Origin: Ruminococcus sp.
GTDB lineage: Bacteria; Bacillota_A; Clostridia; Oscillospirales; Ruminococcaceae
Direction of reading: 5' to 3'
Length of the DNA stretch: 64,000 nucleotides
Assembly (NCBI RefSeq): GCF_016283395.1
Contig: NZ_JAEEMU010000032.1
Location: 186,001-250,000, forward strand
The position numbers and the translations under genes were made by a program. Below, one piece after another: positions 8,904 through 17,346 of this stretch (its first letter is position 1; each line of letters opens with the position of its first letter). The notes under the pieces were generated by a model. It did no database searches. It saw only the letters and a list, made by a program, of their open reading frames with translations, and had not been told where the DNA came from.

Positions 8904-10820
8904 TCAATTTGTGACGACCTCACCCGTCCAGTCGATTATACCGCCGAATTCATAGATATGAGTATATCCCATATCCGCAAGCTTTTGCGCCGCTTCTATA
9001 CTGCGGCGGCCGCTTCGACAGTATACAAGAATGATCTGATCGAGGTCCGGCAATTCTTTCGGCTGCTCAGTATCGATAGACTCATTCGGTATCAGTATCG
9101 CATCTGGAATATGACCGCTGTCGTACTCATCCTGCCGTCGCACATCGACAATAACATGGCCATCGTCAGCCTTCATCATTTCCATGGCTTTTTCCTGTGT
9201 TATATGTTCATAGCCTGCTCCTGAAGTCTGTGATGTAGTGATCGGACTGCTATTCTCGATGGTTGTGGTTGAAGAAGTCGTATAAGTTGATGAGGTAGTA
9301 GTCAAAGTAGTCGTAGTTGTGGTGGTAGTTGTGATTTCCTGATCATCAGACTTTTCATCTCCGAGGAGAAATTTTTGTAAGCTTACAACATCTGCGATAT
9401 TAACTGAGCCGTCACCGTTTACATCGGAATTCATAGGAGGGAAATCGCTTGTGGATGATAACTGGATAATCGTTTTCCTGAGCAGTATAAGGTCATAAAC
9501 ATCAACGATACCGTCGCGGTTCACATCACCGCGCTGATGGTGAGAGCCTTCGATATCAGCTTTATAAAATGGAAGAGTATCCTTTTTTCCAGCATAAGCG
9601 TTATCAACATAGAAATCATCTGTGTAATCAGGAGTATCAATATACAGTGAAAGCTGCTTTGCACCCTCGGGGATAGTATAGAAGTAATTTGACAGTTCGT
9701 TCCATTGTCCTTTCTCGGCTTTTATTTCTGCGATCGTGTCATATTGGAACTTTCCGTCTGAGTTCAAATATTGAAGCACAAGTTCAAAATTGGCAGATTC
9801 CGTTGAATCCTGCATTACAAAAGCACCAAAGCTGTATGTTTCACCGGGCTCGTATTTATCTGAGCCGAGGTAAATACTCGGTCCCTGCCATGCCGCAGAT
9901 CGATTTGTTACAAGCATAGCATTTGGTCCTTCATAGCTAAAGAGGCTTCTTTTCAGTAACTCATTGTCACGCGGAGACCAGTCATCTAAATAGTAATCAA
10001 AATTATACATAAAGAAATAGCCTGCATCGGTATACATTGATTGTTCATGATTATAGTATTTATTGGAGTATACTGTAAGAGGGGTGTTATCTTTTCCTTC
10101 ACCTATTTTTATGCTGTTAAGTTTGACACTGCCGCTTGATCTGTACGCCTCAACGGTAAACACCGCTTCATACAGAGTACCTGTTGTATCAAGTCCGATT
10201 TCCGCCCATGAGTCAAAATGTTTTGCAACGTCTATGCAGCCGTTTACGTGATTGGTCATATTATTTTTAGAATCACTTTTCGTGCGAACGCTCCAATACT
10301 GTGGAAATGAATTGGGACCATCAAGACATGGCTGATTATAACGCTGTGTTTTGAATACTTCATATTCATTTCCGTTAACGATAGTTGTACCCAGTAATTC
10401 GCTGTTTGAAGAAGCACAAGGTCTCCAGCTGCCCCAACCGTCTACGATGTAGTATTCCACAAGCGGATTTCGTGTCCAGCCATATGCACCGTAAAAAGCA
10501 TTTCCATGAGGTGTGAATTCGATGTCGTAGCTGAATGATACATCATCAAAAGCTTTGTAATTTTTTCTTTGATCGTCGTAAGACTTTCCCATAAGGGCTA
10601 TAAGATTTTCTATATTTTCCCATGAACAGGAAAAAGAGCCTGCTTCATATTCGTAACTTACGTCACCAGTATTGTTCTGATTCCACATCTCGTATTCGTA
10701 GCCGTCTATATTTCCGCGTATTTGTTTATCTGCTGCAGAAGATACAAACGGTACAGATGAGACGATTATTGCTGAAGAAACAGCAATGCCAATTACCTTT
10801 TTGATACAGCTTGATCTCAA
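8904..10820 (-). CDS. Secreted GH11 xylanase - CBM22-like - dockerin - rhodanese fusion
   Basis: A 638-residue secreted protein with a signal peptide (1-30). Residues about 36-240 are a GH11 endo-1,4-beta-xylanase: NPLVEYYIVDGWGSWRP carries the nucleophile Glu122, and FTVEAYRSSGS carries the acid/base Glu224. Residues about 262-410 resemble a CBM22 xylan-binding module. A type I dockerin follows (about 430-487) with two calcium loops (DVNRDGIVD and DVNGDGSVN). After a Thr/Ser linker (about 496-530) comes a complete rhodanese domain (about 538-638) with VDVRRQDEYDSGHIP and the active-site loop CRSGRRS, catalytic Cys near 600. Xylanase-CBM22-dockerin order is familiar in R. flavefaciens; an exported rhodanese at the end is not. 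The frame is continuous through all domains. Confidence 0.92.
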   Translation of the reverse strand: MRSSCIKKVIGIAVSSAIIVSSVPFVSSAADKQIRGNIDGYEYEMWNQNNTGDVSYEYEAGSFSCSWENIENLIALMGKSYDDQRKNYKAFDDVSFSYDIEFTPHGNAFYGAYGWTRNPLVEYYIVDGWGSWRPCASSNSELLGTTIVNGNEYEVFKTQRYNQPCLDGPNSFPQYWSVRTKSDSKNNMTNHVNGCIDVAKHFDSWAEIGLDTTGTLYEAVFTVEAYRSSGSVKLNSIKIGEGKDNTPLTVYSNKYYNHEQSMYTDAGYFFMYNFDYYLDDWSPRDNELLKRSLFSYEGPNAMLVTNRSAAWQGPSIYLGSDKYEPGETYSFGAFVMQDSTESANFELVLQYLNSDGKFQYDTIAEIKAEKGQWNELSNYFYTIPEGAKQLSLYIDTPDYTDDFYVDNAYAGKKDTLPFYKADIEGSHHQRGDVNRDGIVDVYDLILLRKTIIQLSSTSDFPPMNSDVNGDGSVNIADVVSLQKFLLGDEKSDDQEITTTTTTTTTLTTTSSTYTTSSTTTIENSSPITTSQTSGAGYEHITQEKAMEMMKADDGHVIVDVRRQDEYDSGHIPDAILIPNESIDTEQPKELPDLDQIILVYCRSGRRSIEAAQKLADMGYTHIYEFGGIIDWTGEVVTN

Positions 10821-11113
10821 TCAAATCACTTCCTCTTAAAATACATTTGAAAAATCATTTCAACTGAAATGTTAGACCTATGCTTTTATTATATATATTT
10901 TTTTTGAAAAGGCAAGCCGTTTTTTGCCAATTAATATAATAACGATCATAAATGATGCAAAATAAAAGAGACTAAGTTCTTAGTCGCTTTAGGCAAAGCC
11001 ATTTATATTCGTCTGCTGTCTATAAGTGGGTAGATGTGTTTTTTATTGCATAAGATCACTTTTTCGCATATCATAACGCTTGCATGTCTAAAGGCAAAAC
11101 AGGGAAAATGGTA
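10821..11113. other. AT-rich intergenic region upstream of the xylanase
   Basis: No coding frame is credible here. It should hold the xylanase promoter on the minus strand. A perfect 7-bp hairpin, GACTAAG-TT-CTTAGTC (10970-10985), has a TCTTTTATTTT run after it on the minus strand and could be a terminator for an unseen transcript. Confidence 0.4.
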
Positions 11114-11142
11114 TTGTAAACTTACATTCAATGTGCTATAAT
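11114..11142 (+). promoter_or_regulatory. Predicted plus-strand promoter reading toward the SDR operon
   Basis: TTGTAA (11114-11119) and TATAAT (11137-11142) with 17-base spacing. Transcription from here would cross the small RNA locus in antisense before reaching the SDR gene at 11429. Confidence 0.55.
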
Positions 11143-11202
11143 TATTAAGAATAAACTATTTAGCATAAAGCTTGTTTTGTTCTGAATAGCGAAACAAAAT
11201 TC

Positions 11203-11375
11203 AAAAAAGGCGTACACATTGTACGCCTGATAAACATATTTAAGCCTGTTGGCGGAGTTTAACCGCCGTTTTCCGCCTTAGCAGGGCGGAAGCTCTCACT
11301 TTGAACTATACAGGCTTGCCGAACGGTAAGACCGCATCTCCTTCATGAGGTGAAGGCGCTTTCTAAGCTATCGGC
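11203..11375 (-). ncRNA. Structured small RNA of unassigned class
   Basis: A stand-alone minus-strand transcription unit of about 170 nt with no ORF. Its promoter is near-perfect: TTGACA (11405-11410 read on the minus strand), 17 bases, TAAAAT (11382-11387), predicting a start near G11375. It ends in a strong terminator with an 8-bp stem (11208-11215 / 11221-11228) and six T. Internal pairings are a 5-bp closing stem (11371-11375 with 11318-11322), a CCTTCA/TGAAGG hairpin, and an 8-bp stem AAGCCTGT/ACAGGCTT (11310-11317 with 11242-11249). The last encloses two GC-rich hairpins, TTCCGCC/GGCGGAA and GGCGG/CCGCC. It is not 6S, SRP, RNase P or tmRNA by the features I know. Confidence 0.7.
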
Positions 11376-11381
11376 GATTAT

Positions 11382-11410
11382 ATTTTAACATGATATATAT
11401 ATTTTGTCAA
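11382..11410 (-). promoter_or_regulatory. Strong sigma-A promoter of the small RNA
   Basis: On the minus strand TTGACA is at 11410-11405 and TAAAAT at 11387-11382, with 17 bases between them. It overlaps the leader just upstream of the SDR ribosome binding site, so the two divergent units share this stretch. Confidence 0.75.
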
Positions 11411-11428
11411 GCAGGAGGAGGTAACGAA

Positions 11429-12445
11429 GTGCGGATATGTTTGATATGCAGAAAAAGGAATATCGACCACTATGGGATATGTGCGGATTGTCAGGCGTTC
11501 AATGAAGATATGCGTCGGGTATACCGTGATCTCAAGGGAATGAACGCACTTGTTACAGGCGGACGCATCAAGATAGGATACGCTGTATGCCTGCGTCTTC
11601 TTAGGCAGGGAGCGAATGTTATTGCCATAACACGTTATCCAAAATCTGCACTCGAAAGCTATATGCAGGAGCCTGATTATGAGATGTTCAAGGACAGGCT
11701 CACTATAATAGGCTTTGATCTTATGCGTGTTGACCGTATACACGAGCTCATTGCCAAGGTGGAGGAGCTCTGCGGCGGAAAACTCGATATATTGGTGAAC
11801 AATGCCGCTCAGACGGTCAAGAAGTCAAATGAGTATTACACCGCGTTAACTGCACATGAAAATTCCATTATGATAGAGGGAGACAGCCTTTATCCGCTAA
11901 CGCTCCCCGACAGCTCATTCTCGATAATGCCGAGCATAAAAGCTGTGGACTACGGCGAGACTGAACATGATAACTCATGGGTGCGGAAGCCCGAGGACAT
12001 ATCACCGCAGGAACTGTTAGAGGTCCAGCTCATTAATGTTACAGCACCGTTTATGCTGACTAACTGTCTGCGGCACTGCCTTGCAAACGGAGAGTCTCAT
12101 AACCGCTTCGTGATAAACGTAAGCTCCGTGGAGGGCAGGTTCAACACCAAGCAGAAGCTTGCCCGTCACGTTCACACAAATATGGCAAAGGCTTCGCTGA
12201 ATATGATGACACACTCTATTGCTTCTGATTTTGCAGGTGACAGGATATTCGTGTATTCATGCGATCCTGGCTGGGTGTCTAATCAGTTTCCGCCGGGGTA
12301 TGAGATAAGTCAGGAATTCGAGCCGTATCTCTCTTACGATGACGGTGCTGCGAGAGTGCTTTATCCTGTGACCCTGCACCTTACTGACGAAAAAATAAAG
12401 GACAATGGACTGTTTTTCAAGGATTACAAAACTATTCAATACTGA
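11429..12445 (+). CDS. SDR family oxidoreductase with N-terminal zinc-ribbon-like cysteines
   Basis: A 338-residue short-chain dehydrogenase/reductase-like protein. Residues 4-21 hold two CxxC pairs (CLIC and CADC), suggesting a small metal-binding knuckle. The Rossmann fold follows with a dinucleotide motif TGGRIKIG (43-50), NNAAQ, and the catalytic-Ser strand VINVSSVEG. Where most SDRs have YxxxK, this protein reads TNMAK (Lys near 253), so the usual catalytic Tyr is Thr. I recall a conserved SDR subgroup with the same HTNMAKA motif, so this may be a family trait. The GTG start is chosen from the GGAGGAGG site at 11414-11421. The LRR-DUF434 gene follows after eight bases. Confidence 0.82.
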   Translation: MRICLICRKRNIDHYGICADCQAFNEDMRRVYRDLKGMNALVTGGRIKIGYAVCLRLLRQGANVIAITRYPKSALESYMQEPDYEMFKDRLTIIGFDLMRVDRIHELIAKVEELCGGKLDILVNNAAQTVKKSNEYYTALTAHENSIMIEGDSLYPLTLPDSSFSIMPSIKAVDYGETEHDNSWVRKPEDISPQELLEVQLINVTAPFMLTNCLRHCLANGESHNRFVINVSSVEGRFNTKQKLARHVHTNMAKASLNMMTHSIASDFAGDRIFVYSCDPGWVSNQFPPGYEISQEFEPYLSYDDGAARVLYPVTLHLTDEKIKDNGLFFKDYKTIQY

Positions 12446-12453
12446 GGTGAAAT

Positions 12454-14748
12454 ATGGACGAACGTGAACTTGCCAAAGGCAGGGATTTCTTGAAGGCATC
12501 TGAGGTCTACGCTCCGTGCGAGCCTGTTAAAAAAACGAAGAACATCGGCTATTATGTTCCTCATTTTGATATTTCTTTTGAAGAGTCAAAGGCTCAGGGC
12601 TGGCATTACAAGATAAAGTCAGGCGGTAAACTGAGAATAACACATTATACTGGCACAGAACGCGAGGTCGTTGCTCCGCATAGTATTGGTGGCCATGTCA
12701 CTAACGAGATCGGAAAGGAAGCTTTTGCGAATGTTAATGCCGATATAATTTTTCTGCCTGACAGCGTAAAAGAGATAGGAGAAGGCTGCTTTTCAAACAG
12801 CAGTATCAGACGTGCTGTCCTTCCTGAAAGTGTCAGAGAACTTCCTGAAAAGTGCTTTTATTCATGCAGAAATCTTGAAAGCGTCAGGTTTTCCGAATGG
12901 CTTTGCAGTATAGGAAACAGAGCGTTCATGTACTGCGAGAAGCTGCGCTTCTTCGATATTACACAACGAATGATTACCTTAGGCGATGAGATCTTCCGTG
13001 CCAGCGGACTTGAAGGCTTTTCTATGGCAAGGGATTCGGCGATACGATTTAATGGAAGCATATTCATTGATACTCCTCTTCACAAGAATTATTCGTTGAT
13101 AATTGCACCTATCAAAGATAGTATGTACAATTACAGAGTACTTCTTGTTGGAGCGGGGAAGGCAGTGCGTTTTCAAAAAGGCTCGACAGTTACTTTTATG
13201 GAGAAGTCTGTTCATAATGAATGTACGCTTAATCTTTCGGAATGCAGCAGCGTGAATTTTGAATACGGGGCATTTCCATGCAACCGTAACATGTGGGGCA
13301 TTGTCAATTCATACACTATGGCGAAGGTCATCATGCCTTGCGCGTCAAGGGAATTCGTTCCGCATTACGTCGATGCATATTACCCTGGCGGCAGTGCATA
13401 TCCGCATAGGAGCTGGTTTACGGATGTGCGGATAGACGGTGATCTTGTAGTGATGAAGCCGAGGAAAAACAATCTGCACGAATATTGCTTTACTGATCGT
13501 GAATTCAAGGAACACAAAATCGGTAATATTATGATAGACTGCGGAACAAATTGGCTGGAATATGAAACAAATGCGTTCTCATGCACTTCTCTCAGAAGTG
13601 TAACTATAAAAGACAATCTTTACGGTAAAGGCGAACTTTTCTCAGGCTGCTGTTATATTCTCGGGAAGGTCACAATTGGTCAATATACCGTGTATATCCC
13701 CACTGTAAGCCATAGAGTTCACGGTAATCTGTTGAAGGCTTTCCGTGATAAAGGCTATAGTAGACCGTGCAGATACTTTGACAGCAGTATATATGACAGG
13801 ATTTTTACCGAATCGCCAAAAGTCTGGAGCGGAGTAAAAGCTTATAAAAGGCTCAGTCAAAAGGAACTTATCACCATAGCTGCCGCTGTTATGATGAGTT
13901 CACCGACTCTTTTTGAAAATCGTGATATGTATGAAAAGTACCTGAGAACACACAAACGATATGCACTGTTGATCTGTGATAAGCTGCCTGATGAATATTC
14001 GGATTTCCTTATTAAATACTATGGGGTGGAGCAAATGGCAAATGCAAGACGAGGTTTTATGCCGACCGACGAAAGGGATTTCAGCGATAATAGTCTCCCT
14101 GTTCTGCGAAGAGCCGCGGAGGAGGTGCTGTTTCTGCAAAACAGGGGCTATATGATGACGAATGCAACAAGATTTGTAGGCGACCATTATCAGCTTTCTG
14201 AGCGCCAGAGACTCGCTCTTGCAAGAACGATCTCACCGCTTGCAAGTATCGTTGAACGAAAAAGCCGTCAGGTCACTGACATAAGTGGAGAGACAATATA
14301 TATTGATGGTTTCAATGTTATCATAGGACTTGAAATAGCTTGTTCGCAGTCGATGCTGTTTAAATGTATGGACGGCACTGTCCGAGACCTTGCAGGTCTG
14401 CATGGCACATATCGCCTTATACCTCAGACAGACGAGGGTATCAAAATGCTAATCAAGGCACTCAGCGAGTTGAGAGTCTCAAAAGCTGTCATCTACCTTG
14501 ATAAGCCTGTTTCAAATTCAGGCAGGCTGAAGCAGCGTATATATGAGCTTGCGGAGGATATACCATTTGAGCTTGAAGTTCTGACAGAGGACGCTGTTGA
14601 TTCGATACTAAAAACAAAACCGATCATAGCTTCTGCTGACGCTATAATCCTTGATGAATGCAGCAAGTGGTTCAATCTCAACAGATACATTGTGGATACC
14701 TATATTGGCAGCTACCCTTATGTGGATATAGTTCCCTCTTTTGAGTAA
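12454..14748 (+). CDS. LRR (BspA-like) - DUF434 - DUF5616-like fusion protein
   Basis: A 764-residue protein without a signal peptide. Residues about 60-200 carry BspA-type leucine-rich repeats such as NEIGKEAFANVNADIIFLP, followed by a larger region with similar but looser repeats. Residues about 545-600 match DUF434 (LRRAAEEVLFLQNRGY, then ATRFVGDHYQLSERQRL). Residues about 612-764 match the linked DUF5616 region beginning ISGETIYIDGFNVIIGLE, a Rossmann-like domain. DUF434 proteins are usually about 230 residues and stand alone, so the N-terminal LRR extension is unusual. Eight bases separate it from the SDR gene, so the two are co-expressed. No biochemical function is known to me. Its location looks cytoplasmic. 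Confidence 0.75.
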   Translation: MDERELAKGRDFLKASEVYAPCEPVKKTKNIGYYVPHFDISFEESKAQGWHYKIKSGGKLRITHYTGTEREVVAPHSIGGHVTNEIGKEAFANVNADIIFLPDSVKEIGEGCFSNSSIRRAVLPESVRELPEKCFYSCRNLESVRFSEWLCSIGNRAFMYCEKLRFFDITQRMITLGDEIFRASGLEGFSMARDSAIRFNGSIFIDTPLHKNYSLIIAPIKDSMYNYRVLLVGAGKAVRFQKGSTVTFMEKSVHNECTLNLSECSSVNFEYGAFPCNRNMWGIVNSYTMAKVIMPCASREFVPHYVDAYYPGGSAYPHRSWFTDVRIDGDLVVMKPRKNNLHEYCFTDREFKEHKIGNIMIDCGTNWLEYETNAFSCTSLRSVTIKDNLYGKGELFSGCCYILGKVTIGQYTVYIPTVSHRVHGNLLKAFRDKGYSRPCRYFDSSIYDRIFTESPKVWSGVKAYKRLSQKELITIAAAVMMSSPTLFENRDMYEKYLRTHKRYALLICDKLPDEYSDFLIKYYGVEQMANARRGFMPTDERDFSDNSLPVLRRAAEEVLFLQNRGYMMTNATRFVGDHYQLSERQRLALARTISPLASIVERKSRQVTDISGETIYIDGFNVIIGLEIACSQSMLFKCMDGTVRDLAGLHGTYRLIPQTDEGIKMLIKALSELRVSKAVIYLDKPVSNSGRLKQRIYELAEDIPFELEVLTEDAVDSILKTKPIIASADAIILDECSKWFNLNRYIVDTYIGSYPYVDIVPSFE

Positions 14749-14789
14749 AGAGGCGTTAACGGTATCACCAAAGAAGAATAAACAAAGAG

Positions 14790-14818
14790 CAGGTGCTTCT
14801 TAATAGGAGCACCTGTTT
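14790..14818 (+). terminator. Terminator of the SDR-LRR operon
   Basis: An 8-bp stem CAGGTGCT (14790-14797) / AGCACCTG (14808-14815) followed by TTTATGTTATTTAT, about 40 bases after the stop. Confidence 0.7.
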
Positions 14819-14967
14819 ATGTTATTTATGCTTGCTTATCACTGCTCTTGCAGTAAAATCAGTTTTATAATAATCAATTTTGAAGTAGATAAATTTAAAA
14901 AAATATGTCCACTTAGCATATGAAAGAGCGATTATGAATAACGAAGACGCTTAAAGGTGGTGAAAAA

Positions 14968-15540
14968 ATGACAGATAATCAGATTATTAAGCTTATGGAT
15001 GGTCCTTCAGATGTATGGCAGCGTGCATTATACGATGAATATTGTAAATATGTATATACCATAGCCGCTAACAATCTAAGGCACTGCGGAACTGCCGAAG
15101 ATATAGAAGAATGTGTGGCGGATATATTCATCGACATATTCTGTACAGTTCAATCTGGAAAAGCTTATAACGATAATCTAAAATTTATTATTTCTACTAT
15201 TGCAAAAAGAAACTCAATTGATCTTTTCAGGCGACTTTCTTTGAAAAACAAAAGAACAGTCCCAATTGATGAACTTGCACCGAACTATGAACCCTCTGAA
15301 AACAATCTTGAGAGTACTTCTGAGCGTAAGGAAGTTAAAGGTATACTCATAGACTGTGTGAATAAGTTGGGAGAGCCTGATTCATCTATAATAATTGATC
15401 ATTATTATTATGGCAGATCATCAGGAGAGATTGCATCAGAACATAATATGACTGCATACTCAGTACAAAAAAGGATTCAGCGTGCAAGAAAAAAAAAAAA
15501 AAATCTGCTTTTTAAAGCAGGTGTGGATGCGGAGTGGTAA
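14968..15540 (+). CDS. ECF-type sigma factor (second copy) with an A15 tract
   Basis: A 190-residue sigma factor related to the one at 4382. Both share a QRALYDEYCKYVYTIA-type region 2 helix, the acidic IEECVADIFIDIF block, STIAKRNSID, and a C-terminal helix-turn-helix (about 150-178, EIASEHNMTAYSVQKRIQRA). Near the end a run of 15 A (15489-15503) encodes four Lys and part of Asn. Runs this long are prone to polymerase slippage, which would change the last about 13 residues. The AAAGGTGG site at about 14953-14960 supports the start. The membrane partner gene follows after three bases. Confidence 0.87.
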   Translation: MTDNQIIKLMDGPSDVWQRALYDEYCKYVYTIAANNLRHCGTAEDIEECVADIFIDIFCTVQSGKAYNDNLKFIISTIAKRNSIDLFRRLSLKNKRTVPIDELAPNYEPSENNLESTSERKEVKGILIDCVNKLGEPDSSIIIDHYYYGRSSGEIASEHNMTAYSVQKRIQRARKKKKNLLFKAGVDAEW

Positions 15541-15543
15541 AAA

Positions 15544-16722
15544 ATGAAAATCATAGATTTAATTAAAGATAGTTTTTCTGAGTTATCAGAAGATAACGTT
15601 AATAATGATATTGTTTTTTCCGACGAACTCAGAGAAAGAATTTATTCGCGAATAAAAGGAAAGATAGCTTCTCGACAGAACGCAGGCGAATATAATGATA
15701 GCGTTTCGAGTATAGAGAGGTACAGAAAGCCAGTATTTAGAAGAGTCCTTAATGTTTCCGCTTCAGTTGCTGCGGTTGGTGTTATAGCGTTAAGTTCATT
15801 GTTTATTTTCAAAAACAGTAATGATACCATAGATAATAATTATCCAAAGGAACCATTCTCAGCAACATCAGAGAATAATCAAGTTACTGTGACAAATACT
15901 ACATCTGTTGGAACCACAGTTATTACAACATCTTATACTACAGCTTCAACAAACAAAACAATTTCAAGTTCAACATCAACTTCACGAACAACTGTCACAG
16001 ACAAATCAGAGATCACAGCAGATAAGGATACAATAATTGCAAATACTGATAATGCTGTGGATTACGACGCACTGTCGGGATACTGGTACGAAAACGGCGA
16101 TCCGATAGCAGCCTTCTTCCATATTACAAAAGATGGCAGATTCAAAGAGTACAATAACCACTATGGAGCGATCATGTATTATACCGGATATATAAGGAGA
16201 GAGCTTGATACCAAAACCAACAGCTATTTTTATTGTATGTATCTTGATACAGGCGAACTGTATAAGAGATTCGCAGATGACGGTGAAAAGTCGGATATAA
16301 ATTTTGAAAGCGGCGATCCATCTCATTATGTTAAACTCTATGGTGAAGGCGGAATAGGTGATGACGGAAGAGAAGCTGAGGAAGCATACCCAGGCTCATG
16401 GATCTGTGGAAGAGCTATAATCGAGATCTCTTATAAGGGTGAAGATATGTTCGAGGCTAAGGTATCATGGAGTTCAAGTGCAACTGCTCATACAATTTGG
16501 GATTATCCGTTGACACTTGATAAAGGTAAGCTTATATGCAACGGCAATGGTAAAATGACTTTAGTTGAGTTCAAGGATGGAGAGACAAAGCCTACCGAAA
16601 CTGTAAAATATACAGATGGGGCGGCTGAGTTCACATTAGAGGGCAATCATCTTTTCTGGAACGATCTCAACGAGCATAGTGCCGATATTATGTTATTTGA
16701 AAAGAATAGTGAAGCATATTGA
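15544..16722 (+). CDS. Single-pass membrane protein, putative anti-sigma factor (second copy)
   Basis: A 392-residue protein with the same plan as the product at 4949: a cytoplasmic N-terminus (about 1-65), a membrane segment (about 68-88, VSASVAAVGVIALSSLFIFK), a Ser/Thr-rich stretch (about 105-165), and an extracytoplasmic domain (about 175-392). The outer domain reads YWYENGDPIAAFFHIT early on and looks like a small beta-sandwich domain of unknown function, unlike that of the first copy. The gene begins three bases after the sigma stop, so the pair is translated together. It probably holds the sigma factor at the membrane, by inference from position and topology. Confidence 0.62.
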   Translation: MKIIDLIKDSFSELSEDNVNNDIVFSDELRERIYSRIKGKIASRQNAGEYNDSVSSIERYRKPVFRRVLNVSASVAAVGVIALSSLFIFKNSNDTIDNNYPKEPFSATSENNQVTVTNTTSVGTTVITTSYTTASTNKTISSSTSTSRTTVTDKSEITADKDTIIANTDNAVDYDALSGYWYENGDPIAAFFHITKDGRFKEYNNHYGAIMYYTGYIRRELDTKTNSYFYCMYLDTGELYKRFADDGEKSDINFESGDPSHYVKLYGEGGIGDDGREAEEAYPGSWICGRAIIEISYKGEDMFEAKVSWSSSATAHTIWDYPLTLDKGKLICNGNGKMTLVEFKDGETKPTETVKYTDGAAEFTLEGNHLFWNDLNEHSADIMLFEKNSEAY

Positions 16723-16831
16723 TCTGCGTATGGTGCATGAGAAACGTTGACACTCAATTGCTGCGGTGTATTGTTCATTTGTACATTCGCCAATAATATC
16801 AGATCATATACCAAAAATAAACAGATAATCA

Positions 16832-16853
16832 AGCGGCAGCCACGGCTGCCGCT
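16832..16853. terminator. GC-rich hairpin, possible terminator
   Basis: AGCGGCAG (16832-16839) pairs with CTGCCGCT (16846-16853). No clean T run follows, so the terminator call is weak. Confidence 0.4.
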
Positions 16854-16947
16854 CTGTATATCAGTATTATATTTTAGTATGTTTTGCGGCGCCTGATCTA
16901 AGTTAAAAAACATTTGATTTGTTCTCTATACGGAAGACTGATAACAG

Positions 16948-16970
16948 AAAGCACCCTGTGGTGCTTTTTA
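16948..16970 (+). terminator. Rho-independent terminator
   Basis: AAAGCACC (16948-16955), loop CTGT, GGTGCTTT (16960-16967), then TTTAT. No intact gene ends immediately before it, so it may belong to a lost gene or serve the sigma/anti-sigma unit. Confidence 0.65.
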
Positions 16971-17095
16971 TCCTATCCCCTAACTTCCAGAGTAGATAGT
17001 ATTCAATCTACACATTACCGTTCTGAAAACTATTGCCATTTTATTGAAAACATAGAATATCATATACAAAGATTGACAAAGCCAGACTATCTGAA

Positions 17096-17346
17096 TATTC
17101 CTGTTTACTTTTCTTATCAATTGGGGCGGACATTTCATTCAGATCGGGACATATCCTATAGCATCCGAGTGTTTTTCTGAGGAAGCATGGTTCAAATGTA
17201 TCGGATTATCCGCAGGAATTCCTGGAATCCTGTTTTCTCTTTACTGTATTTTCCGTGCAGCTAAAGACTACAAAGGGAGACTTTTTTCATCAATATTACT
17301 CTATACGTCAACTTGCTTGATATTCACAGGGATAAGAGGCGAGTAA
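17096..17346 (+). pseudogene. C-terminal relic of a membrane protein
   Basis: The frame ending at the TAA of 17344-17346 translates as a hydrophobic tail with LSAGIPGILFSLYCIFRAA and SSILLYTSTCLIFTGIRGE, giving two membrane segments with positive loops. It is open for about 80 codons but has no ATG or ribosome binding site, and an in-frame stop lies at its upstream end. This looks like the end of a decayed transporter or other integral membrane gene. The rest of 16723-17576 has no supportable coding frame. Confidence 0.35.

Noticed and set aside
11203..11375. 6S RNA, SRP RNA, tmRNA or T-box leader
   Set aside because: The open-bubble stem of 6S, the GGAAGCA loop of SRP RNA, the tRNA-like ends of tmRNA and the T-box sequence are all absent, and it has its own terminator with no gene directly downstream on its strand.
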